Positions 1 through 7,537 of a DNA stretch of 10,738 nucleotides are shown piece by piece (positions within the stretch are counted from its first letter, which is position 1; each line of letters starts with the position of its first letter). A program made the position numbers and the translations under genes. Source of the DNA: JBCCQL01 sp039414355 (GTDB taxonomy: Bacteria; Planctomycetota; Planctomycetia; Pirellulales; Lacipirellulaceae); contig JBCDJN010000144.1 in assembly GCA_039414355.1 (NCBI GenBank), forward strand, positions 1 to 10,738, written 5' to 3'. The notes below the pieces were generated by a model that saw nothing but the letters and a program-made list of their open reading frames with translations, had not been told where the DNA came from and searched no databases.

Positions 1-967
1 CCACGGCCTTGCTCATCGCGCCCAGGCATTCGCCGAGCGCCGTGAGCGCCTCCTGCCGGAACTGGACCCGTTGCAGAACGATCTCGATCTCGTTCAACTC
101 CTGCTTGTCCCGCAAGCGCGTCGGCACGTACTTGGTATTGGCGCACAGCACGAGCGCGTCGCGGGCAAGTTCGCGGAACTGGCCGATCTCTTCGACCTCC
201 GTCGCCGCGTCCGCTTTGTCTGCCAGGCCCTTGGCAATCGCGGGCAGGATGCTCGCCAGCTCCTCGTTGGCGGTCGGGAACTCTTCCTCGTCCTCGACCG
301 GCGGGATCTCCTGCTGGGCTTTCTTGAGCCGCTGCTCGAAGTTCGTCTCGGGCGTTTCCCGGATTCGGGCAAGGGCAAGCATGACACGGGCGCCGCTGAT
401 GCCCTCGTGGTTGGTGAACTTTTCGACGAACTTTCCGTAGTCCGCGGCCGCCTGCCTGTAGGCAGCGGCCTCGAAAGCCTTGCGGGCGTCTTTGAGCAGC
501 GCGTCGCCCGACTCGCGGAACAGCAAGAAGAGGATGCCGCCGCCGCACAGCAGCAGCAGCACCAGGCCACCGCTGCCGAGGAGCATGAGCGGCGTATCAA
601 ACTCGTTGTCGCCCTTGGTCTTCTTCTTGTAACGACGCGCGGGCTTGCCGGCCTTCTTGCCCGCACCGCCCTCTTCGGTGGGCACGGTCTGCTCGTCGGC
701 CGCTTCCAGCGACGCGTCGGTAACCTCCGGCTCTTTCGGCTCGGGCTTCGGCTTGCGGGGCTTGCGCTGGGGCTTGGCGGCTTCGAGCGCCTCGTCGGCG
801 TCTGCGCGCGAAAGGTGGCCCTTGTCGACCAGGAACGTGGCGAGCGACCGCGCCGAGGGCACGCTCGACGAGTTGGCGACCTTGTCCCACAGCCGCTTGA
901 TGATTGGCTCCGGGAGCATCTCCCTCTTGGCCAACTCGTCGATGAATCGTTCCGCCCCGGTGCTCAT
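1..967 (-). CDS. Single-pass membrane protein with TPR-like outer part (partial, runs off left edge)
   Basis: An uninterrupted reading frame starts with ATG at 967 and is still open at base 1, giving the first 322 residues. Residues 1-65 form a short helical module (FIDELAKREMLPE, then LATFLVDKGHLS). This resembles N-terminal modules of many planctomycete proteins. A basic and acidic low-complexity linker (about 66-120, KPRKPKPEPKEPE) follows. One membrane helix spans about 126-150, preceded by RRYKKKTKG, so the N-terminus should be cytoplasmic. The part after the membrane begins with a TPR-like helical pair (about 156-187) and continues as charged helices. It lies 61 bases after the second ExbD gene on the same strand and is probably the last visible gene of that operon. 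The function is unknown. I infer a periplasmic partner of the Exb-type motor. The C-terminal domain is missing from the window, so this is only a partial description. Confidence 0.8.
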   Translation of the reverse strand, partial: MSTGAERFIDELAKREMLPEPIIKRLWDKVANSSSVPSARSLATFLVDKGHLSRADADEALEAAKPQRKPRKPKPEPKEPEVTDASLEAADEQTVPTEEGGAGKKAGKPARRYKKKTKGDNEFDTPLMLLGSGGLVLLLLCGGGILFLLFRESGDALLKDARKAFEAAAYRQAAADYGKFVEKFTNHEGISGARVMLALARIRETPETNFEQRLKKAQQEIPPVEDEEEFPTANEELASILPAIAKGLADKADAATEVEEIGQFRELARDALVLCANTKYVPTRLRDKQELNEIEIVLQRVQFRQEALTALGECLGAMSKAV

Positions 968-1028
968 GAACTTCGTAGCTGGCGTTTGTGGTCGCGGGTT
1001 GGTGTGTGAACGTTCTTACGCGGGATGA

Positions 1029-1505
1029 CTACAGCTCGCCGTCTTCGTAGACCATCATGCTGATCTCTTGCATCTTGACCGCGGCGCCGGCGTCGAGCGC
1101 GGCCACCATGTACTCGTGCGTGGCGTCGCCGTGGGCTTGGACCAGGATCTTGCTGGGGCCTTTGCCGCCGCTGCCGCCCTCGCGGGCTTCGCGTACCAGC
1201 TCCCGCATGTCCTGCCGGCTGACGGCCTTCTTCTCCTCGGCGCCGAAGACGGGAGCGCTGATCCAGTAAATGTTGTCCTCGTCCAGGCGGACGGTGACGA
1301 TGTCCTTCTCCGGGTCCTCAATCACCTGCGTCGGCGCCGCCTCGTCGTCGTCAACCGGCGGAACCTCCATCGCCTTCTGCAGGGCGAAGGCCGCCGTGAT
1401 CATGAAGAAGATCAACAGCAGGAACGTGACGTCCACCATGGGCGTCATGTCCATCTCGTCCTCTTCTGAGCCGGCGCGGTTCGACTTGACGGAGAATTCG
1501 CTCAA
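1029..1505 (-). CDS. ExbD/TolR-family biopolymer transport protein (second of two)
   Basis: This 158-residue protein has the ExbD layout: a short charged cytoplasmic N-terminus, one membrane helix (about 22-43) and a periplasmic domain. The signature DMTPMVDVTFLLLIFF includes Asp25, the family's proton-carrying membrane aspartate. Start choice: the frame has an in-frame TAG about 20 bases upstream, and the best start is TTG at 1505. The next methionines would remove the conserved stretch before the helix. The Shine-Dalgarno signal is weak. The periplasmic part is acidic and longer than a minimal ExbD (DDDEAAPTQVIEDPEKD, then VTVRLDEDNIYWI). The gene follows the other ExbD after an 85-base spacer full of short repeats. 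It probably pairs with the other ExbD inside the ExbB channel and couples proton flow to work in the envelope. Confidence 0.92.
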   Translation of the reverse strand: MSEFSVKSNRAGSEEDEMDMTPMVDVTFLLLIFFMITAAFALQKAMEVPPVDDDEAAPTQVIEDPEKDIVTVRLDEDNIYWISAPVFGAEEKKAVSRQDMRELVREAREGGSGGKGPSKILVQAHGDATHEYMVAALDAGAAVKMQEISMMVYEDGEL

Positions 1506-1512
1506 CGTGCGT

Positions 1513-1553
1513 AGTGGCGAGGGCTAGTGGCGAGTGGCGAGTATTGTGGCGAG
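1513..1553. repeat. Short tandem repeat AGTGGCGAG between the two ExbD genes
   Basis: Four copies of the nonamer are visible at 1513-1521, 1526-1534, 1533-1541 (overlapping the previous copy) and 1545-1553 (first base T). They fill the spacer between the two ExbD genes. The adjoining bases (GCCGAGAGCGTAAGCGATCG, from about 1554) look like the same kind of low-complexity intergenic filler. No hairpin or protein signal was found here. Confidence 0.8.
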
Positions 1554-1590
1554 CCGAGAGCGTAAGCGATCGGAGTTGAGTACCAGGCGG

Positions 1591-2091
1591 TCAGCCATCG
1601 GTCAGAATCGCGAGGTGGAGCTTCACCCCATCGACCTTTGAGACGGCCTTGATCACGTTGTCCACCTCGCGGCACTTGACGCTCTTGTCGGCCTTGATGA
1701 GGACGCTGGTCTTGATCGGCGTGCTGTCCATACCTTCTTCCACGGCGGTCTTGATCTGCTTCTTCCGCTCGTCGGCGTCTTCGCTCAGCTTTGCGGCGTC
1801 GATCTTGCCGTCGGCGGCGTAAACCGGGGCGTCCTGCAGCCCGCCGTCGGCGATGGTGAAGATGGTGCACTCGATCTGGCTCACCGCGGCGCCGTGCTGC
1901 GCTTCGGGCAAGTCGATCGCGGTGGAATCGTCCGGGGTCGAGGTGACCAGGAAGAAGATCAGCAGCAGGAACGTGATGTCGATCATCGGCGTGATGTCCA
2001 TCTCATCATCCACCGTGCGAGGCCGCCGAGTGAACTCGGCTTCCTCGTGCTCTTCGATGATCTCGTCGATGTGCTTGGGCAGGCCGGCCAT
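1591..2091 (-). CDS. ExbD/TolR-family biopolymer transport protein (first of two)
   Basis: This 166-residue protein has an unusually long acidic cytoplasmic N-terminus (HIDEIIEEHEEAEFTRRPRT). The ExbD signature DEMDITPMIDITFLLLIFF follows, with the membrane aspartate at residue 38. One membrane helix spans about 35-53 and a periplasmic domain follows. The end (SVLIKADKSVKCREVDNVIKAV) matches the usual ExbD fold, in which a strand VxIxAD precedes a helix. The ATG at 2091 shares its first base with the TGA of the ExbB gene, with GGAGG just upstream, so the two are probably translationally coupled. It differs clearly in sequence from the ExbD at 1029-1505, suggesting a mixed ExbD dimer rather than a recent duplication. 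Confidence 0.93.
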   Translation of the reverse strand: MAGLPKHIDEIIEEHEEAEFTRRPRTVDDEMDITPMIDITFLLLIFFLVTSTPDDSTAIDLPEAQHGAAVSQIECTIFTIADGGLQDAPVYAADGKIDAAKLSEDADERKKQIKTAVEEGMDSTPIKTSVLIKADKSVKCREVDNVIKAVSKVDGVKLHLAILTDG

Positions 2092-2783
2092 CAGTCCTCC
2101 AGGATCACCGCTTCAGGCTCACGGGTGGCGGCCGGCGTTGGGGCCGGGGGGGCGGCTTCCGTTGGCGCCGCTTCCAGCAGGTCCATCAACCGGCTCAGGC
2201 CCTGGGCGATCAGGTCTTCCATCTTGCGGATCTGGATGTTGATGCTCTGCATGGCCAGCACCAGCGGGACGGCAATCGCCAGGCCGCACGCCGTGGTCAC
2301 CAGGGCCACGCCGATGTTGCCGGCCATGGCGGTGGGGTCCACCTTGTCGGCGGTGGCCAGCGTGTTAAAGGCGCCCATCATGCCAAGCACCGTGCCGAAC
2401 AGCCCCACCATCGGCGCGCTCTTGCTGACCGTGGAGACCCAGCTAAGCCGGTTCTCGATGTCGGCGAGCACATCGGTCTGGAACCGCTCGGCGAGCTGCC
2501 GTTTGACGCGGGTCACGCCCAGCTCGCGGTTCTCGATGGCGAAGAGCGCCAGTTGCGGCATCGCCCGACGGTCGTCCTCGCACAGCTCGGCGGCGGCGGC
2601 GTAGTTGCCCTCGGCGAGTTCCATCTCCATCTCTTCGAAGAACTCGTCCTGCTCGATCTCGCCCGAGAACCGCGTCGCACTCACTCGGCGCCAAACCAGC
2701 ACCACGCAGAACGCGCCCCACAAGGCCAGCAGGCCAAGGACGATGTAAACGACAATGGCGACAAGGTTAAAGAGTGTTTCCAT
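2091..2783 (-). CDS. MotA/TolQ/ExbB proton channel family protein
   Basis: This 230-residue protein has three membrane helices in the ExbB arrangement: helix 1 at about 8-31, a large cytoplasmic loop, then helices 2 (about 118-142) and 3 (about 153-178). The channel signature SAPMVGLFGTVLGMMGAF (122-139) and the helix 3 block LVTTACGLAIAVPLVLAM are both present. The C-terminus is a Pro/Ala-rich cytoplasmic tail (APTEAAPPAPTPAATREPE). The family forms the pentameric part of an inner-membrane, proton-driven motor, with ExbD helices in its pore. The start ATG at 2783 has only a weak GCGAGA upstream. The stop overlaps the following ExbD start by one base. It lacks the cleavable signal peptide found in some planctomycete ExbB-like proteins. 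Confidence 0.95.
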   Translation of the reverse strand: METLFNLVAIVVYIVLGLLALWGAFCVVLVWRRVSATRFSGEIEQDEFFEEMEMELAEGNYAAAAELCEDDRRAMPQLALFAIENRELGVTRVKRQLAERFQTDVLADIENRLSWVSTVSKSAPMVGLFGTVLGMMGAFNTLATADKVDPTAMAGNIGVALVTTACGLAIAVPLVLAMQSINIQIRKMEDLIAQGLSRLMDLLEAAPTEAAPPAPTPAATREPEAVILED

Positions 2784-2826
2784 ATCTCGCTGACGCTGTG
2801 GCGGCGATGGGAGTCGCAGGTGGGAA

Positions 2827-3717
2827 CTAGTAGTATAGCTGCTCTTTGACCGTGATATCGAAGCCCGAGCGCGTGCTCTTCACGGAGAACGTTGTCTGCT
2901 GGATCTGGTCCAGCGGCTTGCCGGCGCTGCGGGCCTGCTGCTGCTCTCGGCCCAGCAGCAGGTTCTCGGCTGCCTCCGGGTAACACTGGAAGACGAAGTT
3001 GCCCTTGTCGGCGATTCCAGCAGTGCGGGCGAAGCCGAGGTCGAAGGAGTACAACGCGCCCTCGTTGGCGGGAAACAGGTAACGCTGGTCCTCCGACCGC
3101 GGTCCTTGCCGCACGGTGGGCTTGGCGGCGCTCAGGTTCGAGGCGTACCAAACCGTCGGCGAGGTGGCGGTCGCCACCGCAAGCTCGATCTTGTAGAAGT
3201 CGTACCAGCGGGCGTAGGTCGCCTCGTCGGCGAACTCGTACTCGATGATCCGCATCGGCTCGGGCGCCCCGCTGCCCCCGCCCGAAGTCCGCCGGTCGCC
3301 CATGCCGGTCCCTTTGCCGGGAGCGTTGTCGGCGTCGAGGTTGTCGTCTGAAAGGATGGCGACCTTCGAGGAGAGCTTGCTGGTGAGCGCGTTGAGCGTG
3401 TCCATCAGCTTGGGCTCGAGCAGCTCTGGGGCGTCTTCCAAGCCGGGCGGCTCAATGTCTTCCTTGAAGCCCATCGCCGCGTCCGCGGGGCGTTCCGCTG
3501 GGTCGCGGGGTTTGATTACGGGCGGGACCGTTGTGCCGACGAACCGCCGCGCGAAGAAGATGATCAACAGCGCCAGCACCGCCACGCCCACCATCACCAG
3601 CAATGACACCAGCAGGCTCGACGCCCGGTCGTACGAGTTCACGCCGAGCCGGTAATGCTCCCGGTGCACCTTGGTGACCTTCACCTTGGTCTGGCGGTCG
3701 CTCTTTGACCTTGGCAT
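2827..3717 (-). CDS. Single-pass membrane protein with TonB-like layout
   Basis: The 296-residue protein has a basic cytoplasmic N-terminus (RQTKVKVTKVHREHYR) and one strong membrane helix at about 33-56. A Pro-rich stretch (TTVPPVIKPRDPAERP) is next, then an acidic linker, a Gly-rich hinge (GKGTGMGDRRTSGGGSG, 134-150), and a folded C-terminal domain from about 155 to the end. That domain starts RIIEYEFADEATYARWYDFYK. The membrane anchor, Pro-rich spacer and periplasmic domain resemble energy-transducing proteins such as TonB, but I see no recognisable TonB C-terminal sequence. It lies 30 bases after the toroid gene and 43 bases before the ExbB gene, as expected of a partner that links the motor to a periplasmic target. 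Its exact role is inferred from layout and neighbours only. Confidence 0.85.
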   Translation of the reverse strand: MPRSKSDRQTKVKVTKVHREHYRLGVNSYDRASSLLVSLLVMVGVAVLALLIIFFARRFVGTTVPPVIKPRDPAERPADAAMGFKEDIEPPGLEDAPELLEPKLMDTLNALTSKLSSKVAILSDDNLDADNAPGKGTGMGDRRTSGGGSGAPEPMRIIEYEFADEATYARWYDFYKIELAVATATSPTVWYASNLSAAKPTVRQGPRSEDQRYLFPANEGALYSFDLGFARTAGIADKGNFVFQCYPEAAENLLLGREQQQARSAGKPLDQIQQTTFSVKSTRSGFDITVKEQLYY

Positions 3718-3747
3718 GCGTTGCTCTCTGAACGCGGGGGCGGGTGG

Positions 3748-5355
3748 CTACTTGATAGAAACGGTCGCGTCGGGGCGGATCGACAGGTACCAGCGGGTCC
3801 ACCGCTCAATGACGGTGTAACGCTGTTCGCGATCAAAGCCGGGCTTTAGTCCAAAGCCCTCGAACCTGCGGCTGACAAAACGCAGGGCGTCTCGGGCTTC
3901 GAGCGTGACTTGTTCGTCCGGGTCGGTCAGAGCGAAGATCAGCGTTGGGACGTGATCGAGGTCTCCTGTGCGGCCGAGCGTCCGCACCGCCAAACGCCTG
4001 GCGCCGGGTGAGCCCGATCGAACCAGCTGCTGGAGCCGGGCCGCGGCGGCTTCGTCTACCTCGCCCGTGATGACCAACGCATTGGGGTTGTTCACCATCT
4101 CATCGATCTTGGCGGATGTATCGCCGTCGAGGCTGTCCAACAGATCGCCCAGCGCCGCCTCGGTTTGCTTGATGACAAACTGACCGCGGACGAACTCCGC
4201 GTTGACCGACGGTTTGGGGAACCCCCGCCGCCCGATCCGCAGGTCGCCGACCGGCTTGTTCAGGATCTGCTGGGTAGATCGCACCAGGAACAAGATGGCG
4301 AATGCCGTGTCGGGCGCCGTCCCGCAGCCGGCTTGCCAGGACCCGTCTTCCCGTTGCTTCTTCTTGAACCACTTGTAGCCATCAACGTACCACGAAGGCT
4401 CTTTCTCGCGGGTGCCGCGCAGCCGTTCCTGGAAGCTCTTGTAACGCTCCATCGAGTACAGGTAGTACGCCGTGTAGGTCCCGATATCGATCTTGTAGTT
4501 CTTGTCGAACCACGTGTCTCCGTCCTTCAGGGCGGCCAAGAGCTCCGTGGAGTTAAAGCTGGCGGAACGGAGCGTTGGCGCCCGTTTCCGCTCGCGTTGA
4601 CCGGCGATCTTCAGTGCGCTGGAACGTGGGCGACCGTCGGTCTTCACGGTGCCCGGCTCGAGCAGCCCGAACAAGTCCAAAGCGATCAGACCGCTGCCCA
4701 TGGCGGCCGCAACCATCGACTGCGTGATCTCTTCCTGCTCGGCTCGTTCCTCCTTGCTGAACTTGCCTTGGTAGCCCCAGGCGCCGCTCGGGTCCTGGGT
4801 GTGGACGATCCAGTCCGCCATGCCCGCCACGGTCTCCGCGGGAACGGAGACCCCATTCTGGTGGGCTTCCCAGAGGCTGAAGGCCGCGTACTGGGTCTGC
4901 GAGGTGTCGCCCGTTTTCTTCCCTTCGTAGCCCCACCCGCCGTGCTGCTTCTGCCGGCGCTTCATCAGGTTTTGGTAGAACTGGATCAGGGTTTGGTGCT
5001 TCTTTGCGCCGAGCTCGCAGAGGAAGATGATGGCCAGCCCGTTGCTGTACATGTCGATGGCGCCGAGCGGGTTGCTTGATCGGCTCGCCTCCACGCACGC
5101 CTCAAGCGCCTCGGCCACCCGTGGATGGCTGGGCTGTGGTTCGAGGTCTTTGAGGAAAGCGAGGGCGACGACACACTTTCCACCAAGCCGGACGTCGCCC
5201 TTCGCCGTGAGGGCGTCGAGGCCTCGCTTGACCAGGGCACGCACTTCTGGACTCTGCGGCGTGACAGCCGCCGCCTGGTCCGCCGGCGAGGCGATCATCA
5301 GGGCGATGGCGACGCAAGTAGCGCGGCGTACAGAGCTTAAGCCAATGGGCGACAC
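3748..5355 (-). CDS. Exported squalene-cyclase/prenyltransferase-type toroid protein with HEAT-like tail
   Basis: With the GTG start at 5355 the product is 535 residues. It begins with a signal peptide: RR at 10-11, a hydrophobic core ATCVAIALMIA, and a likely cut after DQAAA at 30. Repeats typical of alpha/alpha toroids follow: GGWGYEGKKTGDTSQTQYAA (139-158), PSGAWGYQGK (189-198) and REDGSWQAGCGTAPDTAFAI (335-354). The catalytic DxDD motif of class II cyclases is not visible, so enzyme activity is doubtful and a binding or scaffold role is more likely. Residues about 438-496 look like HEAT repeats. A GTG at 5412 would add 19 residues without a ribosome site, whereas AAGGGG precedes 5355, so I prefer the shorter form. 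It is the first gene of the Exb-type operon, behind the promoter at 5495-5523. Confidence 0.85.
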   Translation of the reverse strand: MSPIGLSSVRRATCVAIALMIASPADQAAAVTPQSPEVRALVKRGLDALTAKGDVRLGGKCVVALAFLKDLEPQPSHPRVAEALEACVEASRSSNPLGAIDMYSNGLAIIFLCELGAKKHQTLIQFYQNLMKRRQKQHGGWGYEGKKTGDTSQTQYAAFSLWEAHQNGVSVPAETVAGMADWIVHTQDPSGAWGYQGKFSKEERAEQEEITQSMVAAAMGSGLIALDLFGLLEPGTVKTDGRPRSSALKIAGQRERKRAPTLRSASFNSTELLAALKDGDTWFDKNYKIDIGTYTAYYLYSMERYKSFQERLRGTREKEPSWYVDGYKWFKKKQREDGSWQAGCGTAPDTAFAILFLVRSTQQILNKPVGDLRIGRRGFPKPSVNAEFVRGQFVIKQTEAALGDLLDSLDGDTSAKIDEMVNNPNALVITGEVDEAAAARLQQLVRSGSPGARRLAVRTLGRTGDLDHVPTLIFALTDPDEQVTLEARDALRFVSRRFEGFGLKPGFDREQRYTVIERWTRWYLSIRPDATVSIK

Positions 5356-5661
5356 GACGTTCGATCCCCTTCGGAGGGCCGCACCAAGTGTGGAGCCTCG
5401 CCGCGTCCGCACGATCGGCGGCTGGGGCGATACGCAGCTTCACAGGCGAATGCCTCGGCGGCCGTTCCGGCGAGCCGCGAGGCGGTGGCATTGCATAATG
5501 CCGGCCGCCCATGCGGCTGTCAACAAGGCCGATTTGTCGCTGTGCCGCGGGTTTTCGGCGAAACCAGACCGCAAAAGCGCCGCTGCTGAAGGCCCGGATC
5601 GCGCCCAACCACGCCAGAGCCACTCGCCACCGCACGTCCTTCGGACCGATGGAGAATCATC
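5356..5661. other. Divergent intergenic region
   Basis: About 306 bases separate the minus-strand operon from the plus-strand hydrolase gene. It holds the operon promoter (5495-5523). The upstream GTG at 5412 may extend the toroid gene into this region. The hydrolase's ribosome site GGAG lies at 5651-5654. Reading frames here are overlaps of the real genes in other frames. I found no convincing promoter for the plus-strand gene. Confidence 0.6.
5495..5523 (-). promoter_or_regulatory. Sigma70-type promoter of the toroid/Exb operon
   Basis: On the minus strand TTGACA (5523-5518) is a perfect -35 box. It is followed after exactly 17 bases by CATTAT (5500-5495), a 4 of 6 match to the -10 consensus. 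Transcription would start near 5488 and leave a leader of about 130 bases before the preferred GTG at 5355. Confidence 0.55.
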
Positions 5662-6297
5662 ATGAACGCCCCTTCAATGGCCTACGTTGCGTTGGCCGTC
5701 CTTCTGGGCGCCCACGCTGCGGCGAACGAGACCGACGTGATCGCTGTCGCCCGCGGATTCCCTGATGGCGGGACCTACAACAAGGCTTGGCGCGGCACCG
5801 GCACCCCCGAGGAGGTCGCCTTCCGCGGCCAGCGCATTCTGAGCAAGGGGGACGGCACCTACTGCTGCGGATTCACCTTCGCCGTGGCGATGCGCGTCGC
5901 CGAGGCCCGCGGCCTGCTCGGGGATGCTACGGTCGGCCAAGTCCGAAGCTTCCAAAAAGCCTGGTACGGCGCCACGCGTGAGAACGCCGAACGCCAATGC
6001 GCCGACGCCGTTCAGATGCTCGGCATCGGGGAAGCCATCCCGTTGTCCCGGGCCAAACCGGGAGACTTCGTGCAGTTCTGGCGGCAGAAGTCGGGCCACA
6101 GCGTCGTGCTGCTTGAGCTGATCGAGGAAGGCGGCGCCGTGGTTGGGTTTCGCTACCGCAGTTCCCAAGGCCGCACCGACGGCGTCGGCGACCACACGGA
6201 GTACTTCAGCGACGCCCCACAGCACGGCGGCAGCGTCAACCGCGCTCGGTTCTACGCGGCTCGGCTGCACCCGCCGAAGTCTGGCGGGCGACAGTAG
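5662..6297 (+). CDS. Secreted NlpC/P60-like (CHAP-like) cysteine hydrolase
   Basis: The 211-residue product begins with a signal peptide (hydrophobic AYVALAVLLGAHAAA, likely cut near residue 21). It has the core pattern of papain-like NlpC/P60 or CHAP hydrolases. A candidate nucleophile cysteine at 68 or 69 in YCCGFTF starts a helix. A later block, AKPGDFVQFWRQKSGHSVV, supplies the PGDxVxFW strand and His146. Families with this fold usually cut cell-wall peptides or related amides. Specificity cannot be told from here, and the third polar residue was not identified. The ATG at 5662 has GGAG seven bases upstream. The gene is divergent from the Exb operon and is followed after 67 bases by the TIGR03032 gene. 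Confidence 0.75.
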   Translation: MNAPSMAYVALAVLLGAHAAANETDVIAVARGFPDGGTYNKAWRGTGTPEEVAFRGQRILSKGDGTYCCGFTFAVAMRVAEARGLLGDATVGQVRSFQKAWYGATRENAERQCADAVQMLGIGEAIPLSRAKPGDFVQFWRQKSGHSVVLLELIEEGGAVVGFRYRSSQGRTDGVGDHTEYFSDAPQHGGSVNRARFYAARLHPPKSGGRQ

Positions 6298-6304
6298 CCG
6301 GCCG

Positions 6305-6317
6305 GCCCGAATCGGGC
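6305..6317 (+). terminator. Small hairpin after the hydrolase gene
   Basis: GCCCGAATCGGGC has 6-base arms around one central base and lies just after the hydrolase stop, next to GGCCGGCC. It has no following T run, so a terminator role is only possible. Confidence 0.25.
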
Positions 6318-6364
6318 GACCCTGCCGTAGACTTCGACATGACTAGGCCAACGCGAACCGATTT

Positions 6365-7537
6365 ATGACCGACGACCCCCGGCAACCCGAAGTCGACCCG
6401 CCCGCGGACCCACAGACGGCGCCTGACGGCGAGCCGCTGGCCAGTGTCCACACCGCCAGCTTCCCGGAGATCCTCGATCGCCTCGCCGCGTCCGTCGCCG
6501 TCACCACCTACCAGGCGGGCAAGCTGGTGCTGCTCCGCAACGACGGCGGCGTGCTCAACACCCACTTCCGCAACCTCTCCCGGCCCATGGGCCTGGCCCA
6601 CCGCGGCGGCCGGCTGGCGGTGGGCTGCCGGCTGGACCTGTGGGAGTTCCACAACGTCCCGGCTGTCTGCCCCAAGCTAGACGAGTCCGACGACTACCCC
6701 AGCCAGACCGCCCAGCACGACGCCTGCTTCCTCCCCCGCCGCAGCCACTGCACCGGCGATATCCAGGTCCACGAGATGGCTTGGGTGACGGACGAAGCGT
6801 CCGGCGACCAGGCCGACGACCTCGTCTTCGTCAACACCGCCTTCAGCTGCCTCGCCCGGCGGAGCGACGAAAACAGCTTCGAGCCCGTCTGGCGGCCGCC
6901 CTTCATCCGGCAGCTCTCGCCGGGCGACCACTGCCACCTGAACGGCCTGGCCGTCCGCGACGGGCGGGCCCGCTACGCCACCGCCCTGGGCGAGGCGAAC
7001 GAGCCGCAGGGCTGGCGGCAGACCAAACGCAACGGCGGCGTCGTCATCGACATCCCCACCGGCGAGATCATCACGCGTGGCCTCTCCATGCCGCACTCGC
7101 CCCGCTGGCACGACGGCCGGCTCTGGCTGCTGGAGAGCGGCGAGGGGACGCTCGGCGTGGTCGACCGCGCCACCGGCCGCTACGAGCCGGTCGCCCACTT
7201 CCCCGGCTTCACCCGCGGGCTGGCGTTTGCCGGGCCGCTGGCGTTTGTCGGGCTGAGCCAGGTGCGAGAGTCGGCCGTCTTCAGCGGCATCCCTCTGGTC
7301 GAGCGGCTCAAGGAGGCCGAAGAGCGAGTGTGCGGCGTCTGGGTAGTCGACACCAACAACGGCCAGACCGTCGGCTTCTGCCGGTTCAAGTCGGGCGTGC
7401 AGGAGGTGTTCGCCGTGGAGGTGCTCCCCGCGATGCGGTTCCCAGACCTGGTGAATCACGACCCGGAGCTAATCAGCCGAGCCTACGTCCTGGGCGACGA
7501 TGCCCTCGCCGACGTCCCCAAAGAGCTCCGCAAGTAG
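6365..7537 (+). CDS. TIGR03032 family protein (DUF4915)
   Basis: The 390-residue sequence carries motifs I recognise from TIGR03032: FPEILDRLAASVAVTTYQAG and NTHFRNLSRPMGLA in the first third, and HCTGDIQVHEMAWV and DLVFVNTAFSCL after them. Further on are GDHCHLNGLAVRDGRARYAT and GLSMPHSPRWHDGRLWLLES. The repeated strand-and-turn blocks suggest a beta-propeller-like fold. The biochemical role of the family is not established as far as I know. There is no signal peptide. The first 30 residues are Pro/Asp-rich and poorly ordered. The ATG at 6365 has no strong ribosome site. A TAGACT at about 6328 might serve as a -10 box. The gene is very GC-rich, so long Arg/Pro-rich frames exist in its shadow. 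Confidence 0.9.
   Translation: MTDDPRQPEVDPPADPQTAPDGEPLASVHTASFPEILDRLAASVAVTTYQAGKLVLLRNDGGVLNTHFRNLSRPMGLAHRGGRLAVGCRLDLWEFHNVPAVCPKLDESDDYPSQTAQHDACFLPRRSHCTGDIQVHEMAWVTDEASGDQADDLVFVNTAFSCLARRSDENSFEPVWRPPFIRQLSPGDHCHLNGLAVRDGRARYATALGEANEPQGWRQTKRNGGVVIDIPTGEIITRGLSMPHSPRWHDGRLWLLESGEGTLGVVDRATGRYEPVAHFPGFTRGLAFAGPLAFVGLSQVRESAVFSGIPLVERLKEAEERVCGVWVVDTNNGQTVGFCRFKSGVQEVFAVEVLPAMRFPDLVNHDPELISRAYVLGDDALADVPKELRK

Noticed and set aside
71..1009. Long plus-strand frame of 312 codons
   Set aside because: It is antisense to the membrane-protein gene and reads as low-complexity Leu/Arg/Gly. The minus-strand frame has a membrane helix, a TPR-like region and operon context.
1513..1553. CRISPR array
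   Set aside because: The repeats are nine bases, overlapping, without spacers of regular length.
5027..5665. Plus-strand frame of 212 codons across the divergent region
   Set aside because: It is antisense to the toroid gene's signal peptide region and runs into the hydrolase start. Composition and context do not support a protein.
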